DNA from: an uncultured Prevotellaceae bacterium
GTDB lineage: Bacteria; Bacteroidota; Bacteroidia; Bacteroidales; Muribaculaceae
NCBI GenBank assembly: GCA_900316835.1
Contig: ONEL01000007.1
Span: forward strand, 36,380-100,379
Direction of reading: 5' to 3'
DNA length: 64,000 nucleotides
Below are positions 1 to 9,165 of the stretch, in pieces. The notes under the pieces were generated by a model. The model searched no databases. It saw only the letters and a program-made list of their open reading frames with translations, and had not been told where the DNA came from. Within the stretch, counting starts at the first letter, position 1. Each line of letters opens with the position of its first letter. Both the position numbers and the translations under genes were made by a program.

Positions 1-1195
1 CCGAGCTCCAGCTGGCATCGGCCACCTTGAAGGCTCCGCTCAGCGTCTTGTCATAGAGAGCATACACTCCCTCGCCCTCGTCGCTGAATTCCCACTCGGC
101 TACAGCACCCCAGCTGTTCACCTCGCCACGCAAGTAGATACCTGAAGCCACAAAGGGAGGTCGCGATGGGTCTACCCATCCTGTGTAGTTTTGCGGGTCG
201 GTAATCTCGGTCACCTCACTAGCGGTGAGGCACAGGTAATAGTCGCGGTTGGCGCTGATGCTGTAAGTCAAGTTCTTGGAGCCACCGTCGGTGAAGTTGA
301 GAGTGTGGCTGTTGCCATCCATGTCGATAGCCCACACTTTGTAGGGAACACCATTTACAACGGCGCTGCTTTGGGGCAAATCACCGTTAAGGTAGAGGTT
401 ACTCCACTTGGTCACGTCTTCCACATAGATGTAGGCACTCTGGTCTTGCGAGGCAAAAGTGGCGTCAATCACCACATTGTCGAGTGCCAAACCCATGGCC
501 TTGCTGGGGCTAGAGCCGGCAGCCACGCTGATGTTCCATGCCAGATACATCACCTCGCCGGCAGCAAGGTTCACCTTGAGTTGCTTGCCGGCAACCGCTG
601 TGGTGGTGATGGGCACTGTGGCGGCGCCTGCCGTGGCAGCGTCGGGTGCGAAATAGTTGTAGAAATCAGTCCCGGCACTGGTCCAGTTAGTGCCATCGGT
701 CGAAGTGTAGAGTTGCACAGCAAAGCCCTCGGGGTTGTCGCCATTGCGATACTTCTCGATGTCGTAGCTAAAGGTGAGCTTACTCAGTGGCTCGCTAGCG
801 GCATTCTTGATGCTTGTCATCACGTTGATGCATCGCGTGCCGTCGGCAACTGTGGTTGATAGTCCTCCCACCGAGCAATCGCTGGGCTCGGCACTCGACT
901 GGAAGTTCCAAGTGCCATTCTTGGCATTGCTGGCAAGGTTAGTGCCGCCAGTGTACATCACCGTGCTTGACGCGCTGGCAAAACTGCCCACGGTACGCGC
1001 GGCTGTGAGATTGCGGTCCACACGCCATCCCTCGGGCATGGTGAGAGTGGCTGCAGTGCCGTCCCACATACTGTCGAAGTTCTGCGTGATGTGTGCTTGA
1101 GAAGCCGTCACCTCAAGCGCATCTTGTGCCTGCAAGGCATTGCTCCAACCAGTGAGCAATGTGGCAGCCACAATCAGTAAGAAATGCTTTTTCAT
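1..1195 (-). CDS. Secreted multidomain protein, 5' part only
   Basis: The gene is read from its start codon at 1195 leftward and is still open at the window edge, so about 398 residues of the N-terminal part are present. It begins with a clear signal peptide (MKKHFLLIVAATLLTG, cleavage probably near LQAQD at residues 21-25). The next ~260 residues look like a beta-sandwich of the kind found at the start of Bacteroidales cell-surface proteins, with an N-terminal FDSMWDG motif. A later block around YLRGEVNSWG resembles the carbohydrate-binding-like modules of starch-binding lipoproteins. No catalytic motif is visible in this part. It is probably exported to the cell surface or medium. The function is unknown and the missing C-terminus may hold the enzyme domain or sorting signal. 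Confidence 0.75.
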   Translation of the reverse strand, partial: MKKHFLLIVAATLLTGWSNALQAQDALEVTASQAHITQNFDSMWDGTAATLTMPEGWRVDRNLTAARTVGSFASASSTVMYTGGTNLASNAKNGTWNFQSSAEPSDCSVGGLSTTVADGTRCINVMTSIKNAASEPLSKLTFSYDIEKYRNGDNPEGFAVQLYTSTDGTNWTSAGTDFYNYFAPDAATAGAATVPITTTAVAGKQLKVNLAAGEVMYLAWNISVAAGSSPSKAMGLALDNVVIDATFASQDQSAYIYVEDVTKWSNLYLNGDLPQSSAVVNGVPYKVWAIDMDGNSHTLNFTDGGSKNLTYSISANRDYYLCLTASEVTEITDPQNYTGWVDPSRPPFVASGIYLRGEVNSWGAVAEWEFSDEGEGVYALYDKTLSGAFKVADASWSS

Positions 1196-1533
1196 GTTGT
1201 AATAGGGTTATTAAAAATTGGTTTTTAATGAGTTGATATTTTTCTGCACAAAATTACCACATTAATAATATAAGAAAAATACATCTCAAGGAAAATCAAA
1301 ACATGATGAAAGCATATAATACTGTTCCTCAATTATTTAGAAATAAAATACCAGTTCAAAAATCAAACCTAATCCCACCTTGTGTGTGGGTCAAACTATG
1401 AAATCCTGTCTGTTGAGAAAGACAATTATAGAGCGAGGCATGACCCGTATATTGAAGCAAAGCTCTTCAATTTACAGGTGTAACTTAATGCCACTCTCGT
1501 CTCTTGTCTAGTCGTTTGCTGGAACTTATTGTG
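1196..1533 (-). promoter_or_regulatory. Intergenic region with a promoter for the secreted protein
   Basis: This is a gene-free stretch of 338 bases. On the minus strand TAATTTTG (1256-1249) matches the Bacteroidota -7 element and lies about 54 bases before the start codon at 1195; a T-rich stretch sits in the -33 region. A small inverted repeat (ATTGAAG at 1451-1457 with CTTCAAT at 1465-1471) just downstream of the antiporter gene could be a weak terminator, but it has no T tract. I see nothing else here. Confidence 0.5.
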
Positions 1534-3774
1534 TTACTTGAGCTTTCTCATGAGAGTTTTGTCACCCACAATCCACACTATGTCGCCTGCGAGGAACATG
1601 ATGTTTGGGTCGGGGGAGAGGTAGTCATCGTCACGTTCCACTGCTACCAGTAGCGACTTGTAATCTTCGCGCAAACGAGCCTCGGCGAGCCTCTTGCCCA
1701 CCAGTGGTGACCGCTCGGTGAGGACAAAATGCTTGAAACTAACCTCGCTAGATGTTGTCTCGGCCTTCGAGGGCTTAGCTTCGAGTAGTGGTAGCAGAGC
1801 TTGTATTTGGTCGTCGGTGCCAATGACACCTATTTGGTCGCCAGGGAAGATGCGCATGTTGCCGGTGGGTACAGGGTAACGCACCGAGTTGCGCTGAATG
1901 TCAACCACATTAATGCCATATTTACGCCTAAGGTCGGCATTGCGTAGTCGTTCACCCACAAATGGGCAGTCGTAGCCCACAGTCATGTAGGCGAGGTGCA
2001 TGTCGCTCACCAGGTTGTGTCCCTTTCCCGTGCGGCGGTTTTCACGCTCATTGACGTTGCTCATGAATCGTTTCTCCACATTCTCCAGCTGCTTGCGTGC
2101 CATGGGGGCGAGCAGCAATAGCAGCACCACAATGTAGATGAGTGCTACCACCACTGAGGTAACGCTAGAGTAGAAGCCGTAGAGCAAAGCAGTGATAAAT
2201 GCCACTGTGAGCATTCCACCCACCAGCATCATCACCACGCGTGGCATCACCACCACGCCATTGGCGTGGGCCTGTTGTAATTCCTTGCGCTCACGACGGT
2301 CGAAGCTGGGAGTGATGATGGCATAGAAGAATGGCGACAGCAGCACCAGTGCTCCAACCATGCTCAGCAATACCGCCACGTGGTGGTTGGTCATGGTGGT
2401 GAGCAGCTTTATGACTAATGGCAGCAGGTAGCTTCGCAGCAAGAATATCGCAGCCACGATTACCGCCGAGTAGAGCACCAGTCTGAGGGCATGACGTTTG
2501 ACAATGCTCACCCACATGTTTCGGTGCGAGGGCTTGACATCGGCATTAGCGGTACGGCTATATCCGTCAAGGATGATGTTCCATTTCTTGGGCAAGAGTT
2601 TCTCCACGCGGTTGTAGCATGGCAACGCGCTCTTGATGAAGAATGGGGTGGTAAAGGTGGTTATCACGCTCACCGTCACAATTATGGGATACACGCTATC
2701 GTCGAGTACGCCCAGCGTTGTGCCCAGCGTGGCGATGATAAACGAGAATTCACCTATCTGTGTGAGGCTGAAACCGCTCTCCATTGCTATCTTGAGTGGC
2801 TGGCCAGTGGCAAGCATGCCTGTTGTGCCAAACACTATCATTCCCACTATCACTACCACCGACAGTAGCGTGATAGTGCCGGCATACTGCACAATCACTT
2901 CGGGATTAACCATCATGCCCACCGAGATGAAGAAGACTGCGCCAAAGAGGTCCTTCACAGGACTCACGATGCGCTCAATGCGCTCGGCATCGGGGGTGCC
3001 GGCAAGAATCGAACCCATGACAAAAGCTCCAAGCGCTAGCGAAAAACCACTCTCGACCGAGAATATCGCCATCAGGAAGCATAGCCCCATGGAAATGATG
3101 AGCATCATCTCGTCGCTAATGACACGCCTGAAACGACGGAAGATGGTGGGTATAACGAATACTCCCACCACAAACCAAATGATGAGGAAGAACCCTAACT
3201 TGAGGATGCTCTTGAGCATCTCGCCACCCTCGACAGTCTTGTTGATAGCTATCGACGAGAGGAGCACCATCATCACCACGGCAAAAAGGTCCTCAACAAT
3301 GAGTACCGCAAACACACCCGGCACAAAACGGCGGTGACGAAGGTTGAGGTCGGTGAGTGCTTTCAGGATAATCGTGGTCGACGACATCGAGAGCATAGCT
3401 CCCAGGAAGATACTGTTAATCGACGTGAAGCCCATGGTCTTGCCTATGATAAATCCCGTTAGCATCATGCCCATCACTATTATCAGTGCCGTGGCTATGG
3501 CGGTGCCACCGGCATTTATGAGCTTCTTGAAACTAAACTCAAGACCCAGCGAGAACAAGAGGACTATAATGCCCAGCTGAGCCCAAAACTCGATGTTGGC
3601 CTCGTTGCCAACCGATGGCAGGAAGACGAAGTGTGGACTGGCAATAAAGCCCGCTACAATGTAGCCTAGCACCACAGGTTGCTTGAGTAGCTTAAAGATT
3701 ATTGTTGCTGCCGCTCCCAGCGTCAATATCAGCGCCAGGTCATAGATTAATGCTTGTATTTGAACTTCATCCAT
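1534..3774 (-). CDS. Kef-type (CPA2) cation:proton antiporter with two RCK_C domains
   Basis: This is a 746-residue inner-membrane monovalent cation:proton antiporter. Residues 1-390 form the CPA2 Na/H-exchanger core of about a dozen membrane segments. Residues ~420-570 add a second block of about four hydrophobic segments. Two TrkA-C/RCK_C ligand-sensing domains follow at ~595-665 (with GDQIGVIG) and ~680-746 (with GDIVWIVG). No RCK_N/TrkA-N nucleotide-binding domain lies between them, unlike E. coli KefB/KefC. The likely role is K+ or Na+ efflux coupled to protons, in pH or osmotic homeostasis; the ion cannot be read from the sequence. It has its own promoter at 3893-3924 and is separated from both neighbours by more than 300 bases, so it is probably monocistronic. 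Confidence 0.88.
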   Translation of the reverse strand: MDEVQIQALIYDLALILTLGAAATIIFKLLKQPVVLGYIVAGFIASPHFVFLPSVGNEANIEFWAQLGIIVLLFSLGLEFSFKKLINAGGTAIATALIIVMGMMLTGFIIGKTMGFTSINSIFLGAMLSMSSTTIILKALTDLNLRHRRFVPGVFAVLIVEDLFAVVMMVLLSSIAINKTVEGGEMLKSILKLGFFLIIWFVVGVFVIPTIFRRFRRVISDEMMLIISMGLCFLMAIFSVESGFSLALGAFVMGSILAGTPDAERIERIVSPVKDLFGAVFFISVGMMVNPEVIVQYAGTITLLSVVVIVGMIVFGTTGMLATGQPLKIAMESGFSLTQIGEFSFIIATLGTTLGVLDDSVYPIIVTVSVITTFTTPFFIKSALPCYNRVEKLLPKKWNIILDGYSRTANADVKPSHRNMWVSIVKRHALRLVLYSAVIVAAIFLLRSYLLPLVIKLLTTMTNHHVAVLLSMVGALVLLSPFFYAIITPSFDRRERKELQQAHANGVVVMPRVVMMLVGGMLTVAFITALLYGFYSSVTSVVVALIYIVVLLLLLAPMARKQLENVEKRFMSNVNERENRRTGKGHNLVSDMHLAYMTVGYDCPFVGERLRNADLRRKYGINVVDIQRNSVRYPVPTGNMRIFPGDQIGVIGTDDQIQALLPLLEAKPSKAETTSSEVSFKHFVLTERSPLVGKRLAEARLREDYKSLLVAVERDDDYLSPDPNIMFLAGDIVWIVGDKTLMRKLK

Positions 3775-3924
3775 TGGTTTATCTTATAGTGGGGGAGTTA
3801 AGCCCGGTTTTAAATTTTGCCACAACCTCCTTACACGAGGATGCGCTTTCATGAGATACATTATTTTTTGCACACTCTCATCTTATAAACTGCAAAAATA
3901 GAGATAAAATTGCATTTTGCCAAA
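3775..3924 (-). promoter_or_regulatory. Promoter and ~110-nt leader of the antiporter gene
   Basis: On the minus strand TTTG (3924-3921), exactly 20 bases and TATTTTTG (3900-3893) make a textbook Bacteroidota promoter. Transcription would begin near 3886 and leave a leader of about 110 nt before the start at 3774. The leader contains a short CCTC/GAGG hairpin, but I recognise no known riboswitch in it. The remaining bases up to 4007 show nothing notable. Confidence 0.75.
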
Positions 3925-4007
3925 CGAAAACATAGAAGTGGCACCACGGCGCAAAAAAGTTGCTCATTTACCCCTTGTCCCTTGGTTACACGGGCTCATA
4001 ACTACAT

Positions 4008-4047
4008 AAAAAAAAGGAAAGGCTGACGCTTTAGGTGGTCAGCCTTT
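4008..4047 (-). terminator. Intrinsic terminator after the BACON/OB lipoprotein
   Basis: A perfect 10-bp stem (AAAGGCTGAC at 4018-4027 with GTCAGCCTTT at 4038-4047, 10-nt loop) is followed on the minus strand by CC and eight T residues. It lies 30 bases beyond the stop codon at 4078 and would end the 8909-4078 transcript. Confidence 0.85.
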
Positions 4048-4077
4048 CAGAGTTAATTATGATAATTGGGTTTAGTA

Positions 4078-5607
4078 TTATTCACCCTTGCTGTGTGAGA
4101 AGTAGATGCCACCACACAGCTCAATCTTGTCATTGAAGGTGTCCTTGTAACCAATCATGGTGAGTTCATCTTCCACTTCGATTCCTGCTGTAGCAATCCA
4201 GTTCTTGCGGTTGTCGCCGGTGGCGCCATAGCCAGGATAGCAACCGTAGACGTAGAGGCTGTTAGAGCCATCGGTCAAGTAGAGGTTGCCATAGGTTGGG
4301 TTGTCGATGCTCTCGATGATGCCAGAGACGCGGTAGTACACGTTCTTATCGTCGGGCTTAGTGAGGAACTCGGCGATGCTAATGTCGGTGACGGGGATGT
4401 GAGACTCGTAAACGCCACCCTTCGACATCTGTGGGTTACCATTGAAAGAGCCACGCTTGCCCACTATGGTAACGATATCACCTTCCTTGAGTCCCAGGCT
4501 CTCAAACTCTCCTTGAGCACCCATGTGGTAGATAGCCACCTCGCCACTGTAATCGCGCAGTGTAAAGTCGCCCGACGAAGCCTTGGTAACCTTTTGGATT
4601 ACACCTGTGAGGCGATATTGAGTGTTGTCCTCGGCAGCTGCCAGGAACTCAGCAACTGTTGCGGCTACGATAGCGCCGGTTTGCTTGATAGTTGCGGTTA
4701 CAGCGCTCTCTTGCGAGCCATTGCTGGTCTTGAAGGTAACCTCAGCGCTGCGGTCGCCACCGGCGTTAGCGCCAGCGTGGAAGGTTACGGTGGGGTTGCT
4801 GCCACCGGTAATGTTGCTGATAGAGAGCCAGCTCTTGGCAGCCTCAGGAATCTCAACGCTCACGCCGTTGCCCTTGCTGGTGAGGTTAACTGTTACGTTA
4901 CCACCCTCGAGAGGAATAGTTGCGTTCTCAGGATCGATGCTCTCAACCTTGAGAAGTGATTTCACCAGTTTAATAACAGTAACTTTCTCCAGCTCAGCAG
5001 CACCATTGTAGAACTTCAATGGACCCTCAACGGTGATGATGTCGCCTTCCTCGATGCCCCAGTCGGCAATGGGGAAGCCCTTTTCCTTACCACTCTTGTT
5101 GAGAGTGCCATAAATTTGAAGATTGCCGGTGCCATCGTTGATGTAGAAGTTACCGTACTCCAAGTTGTAGATGTTGTTAACGGCACCAGTCACACGGTAG
5201 GTCATGCCCTCGTTGCCAGCGGCAACCTCGGCGCAAGTGGCAGTCTTAATTTCCGACAGGCCTTGAAGCACCTTGATGTGTTGCTTGCGTCCTGCGCAAG
5301 AGATGGTAAGGTCGGCGTTGCGTCCGTTGAGAGCTGCATCGGCTTTAAATGTTACCTCAGTCTCGCCGGCACCACCCTGCTGGGGAGTGATAGTGAGCCA
5401 AGAAGGAATTTTCTCAATATCATCAAAGCTCCACGCGTCTTTGGCAGTGACAATGATAGATGTAGAGCCACCTTCCTTGTCAATGGCTACATAGGAGCGC
5501 GAAACCTGAATCTCGTCGAGCAATGTAATCTTGTCGTCGTCGGAGCAACTAACCAGCATTGCACCTAGCAGTGCGATAAATGCGGGAATAAAATATCTTA
5601 GTTTCAT
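4078..5607 (-). CDS. Surface lipoprotein with alternating BACON and OB-fold domains
   Basis: This is a 509-residue lipoprotein; the signal peptide ends in a lipobox (LVSC, Cys at about residue 21) followed by SDDDK, an acidic stretch typical of Bacteroidales surface lipoproteins. The domain order appears to be BACON-like (~30-115), OB-fold-like (~120-215), BACON-like (~220-310), OB-fold-like (~315-405) and a third OB-fold-like unit (~410-505). The OB units share a pattern of YRVTG, an internal glycine-rich segment and EGD(I/E)(I/V)T. It begins 23 bases after the upstream TonB-dependent receptor, so the two are almost certainly cotranscribed and act together at the outer membrane. BACON domains often mediate glycan or mucin contact and OB folds bind nucleic acids or sugars; the ligand is unknown. 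Confidence 0.8.
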   Translation of the reverse strand: MKLRYFIPAFIALLGAMLVSCSDDDKITLLDEIQVSRSYVAIDKEGGSTSIIVTAKDAWSFDDIEKIPSWLTITPQQGGAGETEVTFKADAALNGRNADLTISCAGRKQHIKVLQGLSEIKTATCAEVAAGNEGMTYRVTGAVNNIYNLEYGNFYINDGTGNLQIYGTLNKSGKEKGFPIADWGIEEGDIITVEGPLKFYNGAAELEKVTVIKLVKSLLKVESIDPENATIPLEGGNVTVNLTSKGNGVSVEIPEAAKSWLSISNITGGSNPTVTFHAGANAGGDRSAEVTFKTSNGSQESAVTATIKQTGAIVAATVAEFLAAAEDNTQYRLTGVIQKVTKASSGDFTLRDYSGEVAIYHMGAQGEFESLGLKEGDIVTIVGKRGSFNGNPQMSKGGVYESHIPVTDISIAEFLTKPDDKNVYYRVSGIIESIDNPTYGNLYLTDGSNSLYVYGCYPGYGATGDNRKNWIATAGIEVEDELTMIGYKDTFNDKIELCGGIYFSHSKGE

Positions 5608-5630
5608 AGTTAGGATATTGCTTTAATTAA

Positions 5631-8600
5631 TTAGTTGAAAATATACTTAACACCAATTGCTACGCTCCAGCACTGACCAATGGCATGGTTAGGAGCCCAA
5701 GTCTTAGTGTCGCCATTGATAGCGGCGGGAGTAGAGAACAATGGATAACCCTGTGCGTCAACGCCCTCATACTTGAGAATGCGAGCCTCGCTGCCAATCT
5801 CGGGGTTCAGGTACTTGCTCACGCCCCAGCTCGAGTTGAAGAAGTTGAGAACGTTCTTCATGTCGAAGCTCAGCTGGATAGTGTGCTTGGTAGAGCCGGC
5901 ACGGAAGTTGAAGTCGTGCTTGTAACCCAGGTCGATGCGGTGTACCCATGGGCTGTAAACGCTATAGGCCTCGGCATACTTGCCCTGATGGTTCTTCAGG
6001 TAGCTATCGTTGTGAACGAAACTCATGAAACGGTCGCGGTCGTCAGCGCTCTTGAAGCGGAACTCGCCAGCCTCAACTTGTGCGTCGGTGGGAACGTAAA
6101 TTGCATCGTAAGCGTAGCCGTCGCCGTTCATGTCGTTGGTGGTCATGTAAGAGTAGTTGTAGCCGCCACGCCAGGTCTCATAGATGAGGCTGTAGTGGTT
6201 GCCACTGCGGTCGTGCAGTGTAGCGCTAGCGATGAAGCGGTCGGGGGTAACATACTGCGAGTTGTGCAGCTTGATGTTGTTGGGACCCTCGGTAGTGGGA
6301 ACATAGGTGAAAGCACTCTCGGCTGCCGAACCTGGCATACCAGTGATTTCCTTCGACACGGTGTGAGTGTAAGAAGCCATGAGGCTTACCCAGTCGGCAG
6401 GCTTAGCGGTTGCCATGAGGTTAGCGCTCCAGCCGTAGCCCTTGCTAGTGTTCTCGAGGACGAATGCCTTAGTGTTAGTGCGGAATCCTGCAGGATAGAT
6501 GGGACGGTTGTCAATACCATTGAAGCGGGCAAAGCCACCCACGTTAGGAATTGACCAGTCGCTGATGGTAACGGCGTTGATAGTCTTGTTGAAGATTGCC
6601 TCGGCTGTTACAGTGAATGGGAACGAAACGGGCAGTGCATAGTCGATAGCAAGTGAAGATTTCCACACCTGTGGCATCTTGAACTTGGGATCTACACCAT
6701 TAACAGCCGAGGGAACTGTACCGTCCTCGGGCTTAACAGTTTGGGGATAACCCATGTCGAAGAGTTTCTGCTGCAGGGCAGCGATAGTTGCATGACCTTC
6801 GCTGTCGGTAACGAGACCGCCGGCAAACTGGTTCATGTCGGTGTTCTTAGCATTGAGCTGTGCTTGGTATTGAACCATACCGCCATTGGTGGGCATGTTG
6901 GTGAAGAATACCAGTGGCAGACGGCCCGAGAAGAGACCTGTACCACCACGCAACTTGAAGCTCTTGTCGCCAAATACATCATAAACGAAGCCCACGCGTG
7001 GCGAGAATGTAACGCTGCTGTTAGGCCACTTGCCAGTGTCGATGTTGCGAACGTTACCATCTTTGTCGTAGTAGTCAAGTGCAAGGATTTTATTGTTGGT
7101 CATGAGGTCCTTGTTGTTGAAGAAGAGACCGTCGATGCGCAAGCCATAAGTGAGTTTGAACTTTTCGTTAACGTTCCACTCGTCCTGACCATAGATGCCA
7201 GCCTTGTTGAATTGTACGCGGGCGGCTGGATGGGTCTCACCATCGTAGCCGTAGGTCAAGCACACTACCTCGGGAGCGGCGCCATTGATGAAGTCGTCAA
7301 CGCTAGCGTAGCGGTAGTAACCTGTACCGTTGCGCATGTACTGGTTGTCGGCCATTTGGTGCTCGAAGTTGATACCGGCAGTGATTTTGTGGTTTCCGGC
7401 ATAGTAAGTGATATCGTCCTTGATGTTCCAGATGGTGTTGTGCACGGCGTTGTTCCAGGTGAAGAGCTCATAACCTAGAGCCATGTAGTTGCCGTTGTTG
7501 CCAGTGCCATCCTGGATGTCGATGAATGGGAACTCGTTAGAGTTAGTGCCACGCACGTCGTCGAGTTTTGACCAGGTGGCGAGGAACTGGTTAGAGAGAT
7601 TGTCACCCAAGCGGCTGTTGAGGTCGAAAGAGAGTGAGTGAACCAGATTCTTCATCGAGTACATAGAGTTGGCAAATATCATTGAGTATTGCGAAGCGCG
7701 ACCGTAGGACGAGCGAGTGCCTCCGTCCATTGAGGTTGCGTTGGCGGCGTTCCACACATTATTTTTAGTGTAGTTGTAGCGCAGTGCCAAGTGGTGATCG
7801 TTAGTGATGTTCCAGTCGATGCGGGCAAGCAACTTGTAGTTACTCTCGTCGGCAGGGAAGCTGGTGTATGAACCAGTGTCGTAACCGTACTTATCCATCA
7901 CGTGTTTTTGAACGCGTTGCATGTCGGCGATAGTGGTGCGTGAGAGGTAGTTGTCGGGATCGGCAACTCCGTCCTCTGAGGCGCGCCAGCGGTTGGCAAC
8001 GGTAGGCACTTTCGACATCTCACCATTGACAAAGAAGAACAATTTGTTCTTGATGATGGGACCACCTAGGGTGAAGCCGTAGGTAGTAACACGGTCCTTG
8101 GCGCGAGCGCCGGCGATTTGCTCGCCATCCACAGCGTCGCCACGCATGTTCTCGTTGCGGTGATAGATGTAGGCACTGCCCTTGAAGGTGTTGTTACCAC
8201 TCTTGGTAATGGCATTTACACCACCGCCAATGAAGTTGGTTTGACGCACGTCGTAGGGCGAGATTACCACTTGCATTTCCTCGATAGCATCGAGCGAGAT
8301 GGGGTTTCCACCACCAGGCAGGTTGCTGCTAAGACCGAAGTTGTTGTTGAAGTTGGCACCATCCACGGTGAAGTTGGCGGTACGTCCATCGGCACCGGCA
8401 AAACTCATTCCGTTGCCTCCATAAGGCGAGAGGCGAGTAACGTCGGTGATACTGCGAGTTACAGTAGGCAGGCTGGTAATCTGCACGTTGGTGATGTTGG
8501 TCGAGGCACCAGTTTTCTCAGTAGCGAATTTAGACCCTGAGCCTAGCACAACCACCTCTTCGAGCTGATTAGCGTCGGCACTCATCTGCACTGGCAAGTT

Positions 8601-8909
8601 GTAGGTCTCACCAAGTGAGAGTGCGATTTCGGTCATCACCTTGGTTTTGTAACCGATGTAAGACACTGTAGTGGTGTAAGGACCGCCGGTACGCATACCC
8701 TGAATGTTGAAACGTCCATCCAGGTTGGTAACGGCATTGTACTCAGTGCCCGAGGGCATGTGTACAGCTTTTACCACTGCGCCAATGAGTGGCTCATTAG
8801 CTTCGTCGGTGATTACACCCGTCATCGACGAGGTTGTAATCTGCGCATTCAATGACATTGCCGCACAGAGCAACATCATCAACGTTGATAAGTAAAATCT
8901 TTTAAGCAT
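5631..8909 (-). CDS. Oar-like TonB-dependent outer-membrane receptor
   Basis: This 1092-residue outer-membrane protein has a signal peptide (to about LNAQ, residue 23). A carboxypeptidase-regulatory-like beta-sandwich follows at ~27-110 (GVITDEANEPLIGAVV), then a plug domain at ~115-250 with the LEEVVV segment, and a large beta-barrel to the C-terminus, which ends in an aromatic residue (YIFN). The plug resembles the Oar family rather than SusC: it has LSPYGGNG, FNNNFGLSS and AITKSGNN motifs and is a little longer than typical SusC. It would import or export a ligand using TonB energy. The lipoprotein encoded 23 bases downstream is its likely partner in place of SusD. The start at 8909 is chosen because the signal peptide begins there. 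Confidence 0.88.
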   Translation of the reverse strand: MLKRFYLSTLMMLLCAAMSLNAQITTSSMTGVITDEANEPLIGAVVKAVHMPSGTEYNAVTNLDGRFNIQGMRTGGPYTTTVSYIGYKTKVMTEIALSLGETYNLPVQMSADANQLEEVVVLGSGSKFATEKTGASTNITNVQITSLPTVTRSITDVTRLSPYGGNGMSFAGADGRTANFTVDGANFNNNFGLSSNLPGGGNPISLDAIEEMQVVISPYDVRQTNFIGGGVNAITKSGNNTFKGSAYIYHRNENMRGDAVDGEQIAGARAKDRVTTYGFTLGGPIIKNKLFFFVNGEMSKVPTVANRWRASEDGVADPDNYLSRTTIADMQRVQKHVMDKYGYDTGSYTSFPADESNYKLLARIDWNITNDHHLALRYNYTKNNVWNAANATSMDGGTRSSYGRASQYSMIFANSMYSMKNLVHSLSFDLNSRLGDNLSNQFLATWSKLDDVRGTNSNEFPFIDIQDGTGNNGNYMALGYELFTWNNAVHNTIWNIKDDITYYAGNHKITAGINFEHQMADNQYMRNGTGYYRYASVDDFINGAAPEVVCLTYGYDGETHPAARVQFNKAGIYGQDEWNVNEKFKLTYGLRIDGLFFNNKDLMTNNKILALDYYDKDGNVRNIDTGKWPNSSVTFSPRVGFVYDVFGDKSFKLRGGTGLFSGRLPLVFFTNMPTNGGMVQYQAQLNAKNTDMNQFAGGLVTDSEGHATIAALQQKLFDMGYPQTVKPEDGTVPSAVNGVDPKFKMPQVWKSSLAIDYALPVSFPFTVTAEAIFNKTINAVTISDWSIPNVGGFARFNGIDNRPIYPAGFRTNTKAFVLENTSKGYGWSANLMATAKPADWVSLMASYTHTVSKEITGMPGSAAESAFTYVPTTEGPNNIKLHNSQYVTPDRFIASATLHDRSGNHYSLIYETWRGGYNYSYMTTNDMNGDGYAYDAIYVPTDAQVEAGEFRFKSADDRDRFMSFVHNDSYLKNHQGKYAEAYSVYSPWVHRIDLGYKHDFNFRAGSTKHTIQLSFDMKNVLNFFNSSWGVSKYLNPEIGSEARILKYEGVDAQGYPLFSTPAAINGDTKTWAPNHAIGQCWSVAIGVKYIFN

Positions 8910-8987
8910 AAAATTTGAAAATTAATAAAAAATTAATTGCAATAAATGTAATTTTAAGTTCATTCACAGAGTGTCGTGGTTTTATAC

Positions 8988-9034
8988 AAAAAAACGCACA
9001 CCGTTATTAGACAATGTGTTCTAATAGCGGTGCG
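8988..9034 (-). terminator. Intrinsic terminator upstream of the TonB-receptor gene
   Basis: On the minus strand the arm at 9034-9020 pairs with the arm at 9011-8995 (about 13 continuous pairs with one G-U), followed by seven T residues (8994-8988). It is placed about 80 bases upstream of the receptor start codon and directly after a structured RNA, so it either ends a small RNA or acts as an attenuator for the receptor operon. Confidence 0.8.
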
Positions 9035-9160
9035 CGGTCTCTATACTCTAAGCTCACAGTCTTTACACTTGGCGATATCAAGTCCCCAGCAGTATAAGGC
9101 TGACTGCTAGGGTAGTTACCTTCAAATATTAAGTACTGTAATAGAGCCATTTGTTGGATT
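9035..9160 (-). ncRNA. Structured leader or small RNA with a four-helix junction
   Basis: Transcribed on the minus strand between a good promoter and a strong terminator. Helices can be drawn by eye. P1 is 9146-9135 with 9060-9046 (12 pairs with one U-G and a 3-nt bulge). P2 is a short hairpin at 9134-9118. P3 is 9112-9103 with 9093-9084 (10 pairs with one wobble). P4 is 9083-9079 with 9071-9067 (5 pairs, 7-nt loop). P2 abuts P1 and P4 abuts P3, as in coaxially stacked junctions. The layout (aptamer-like junction, then terminator, then a transporter gene) is that of a transcriptional riboswitch. I find none of the signature boxes of TPP, FMN or cobalamin riboswitches. It may instead be an independent ~170-nt sRNA. 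Confidence 0.6.
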
Positions 9161-9165
9161 ATGCA

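Noticed and set aside
5685..6554. A 289-codon plus-strand frame inside the TonB receptor
   Set aside because: Val/Ala/His-rich antisense shadow; similar long frames occur in 10377-11213 and 33346-34134 for the same reason.
9035..9160. The leader RNA as a tRNA or tRNA-like molecule
   Set aside because: P4 has T-arm size and the plan looks cloverleaf-like, but there is no TTC-loop motif, no CCA end and P3 is far too long for an anticodon arm.
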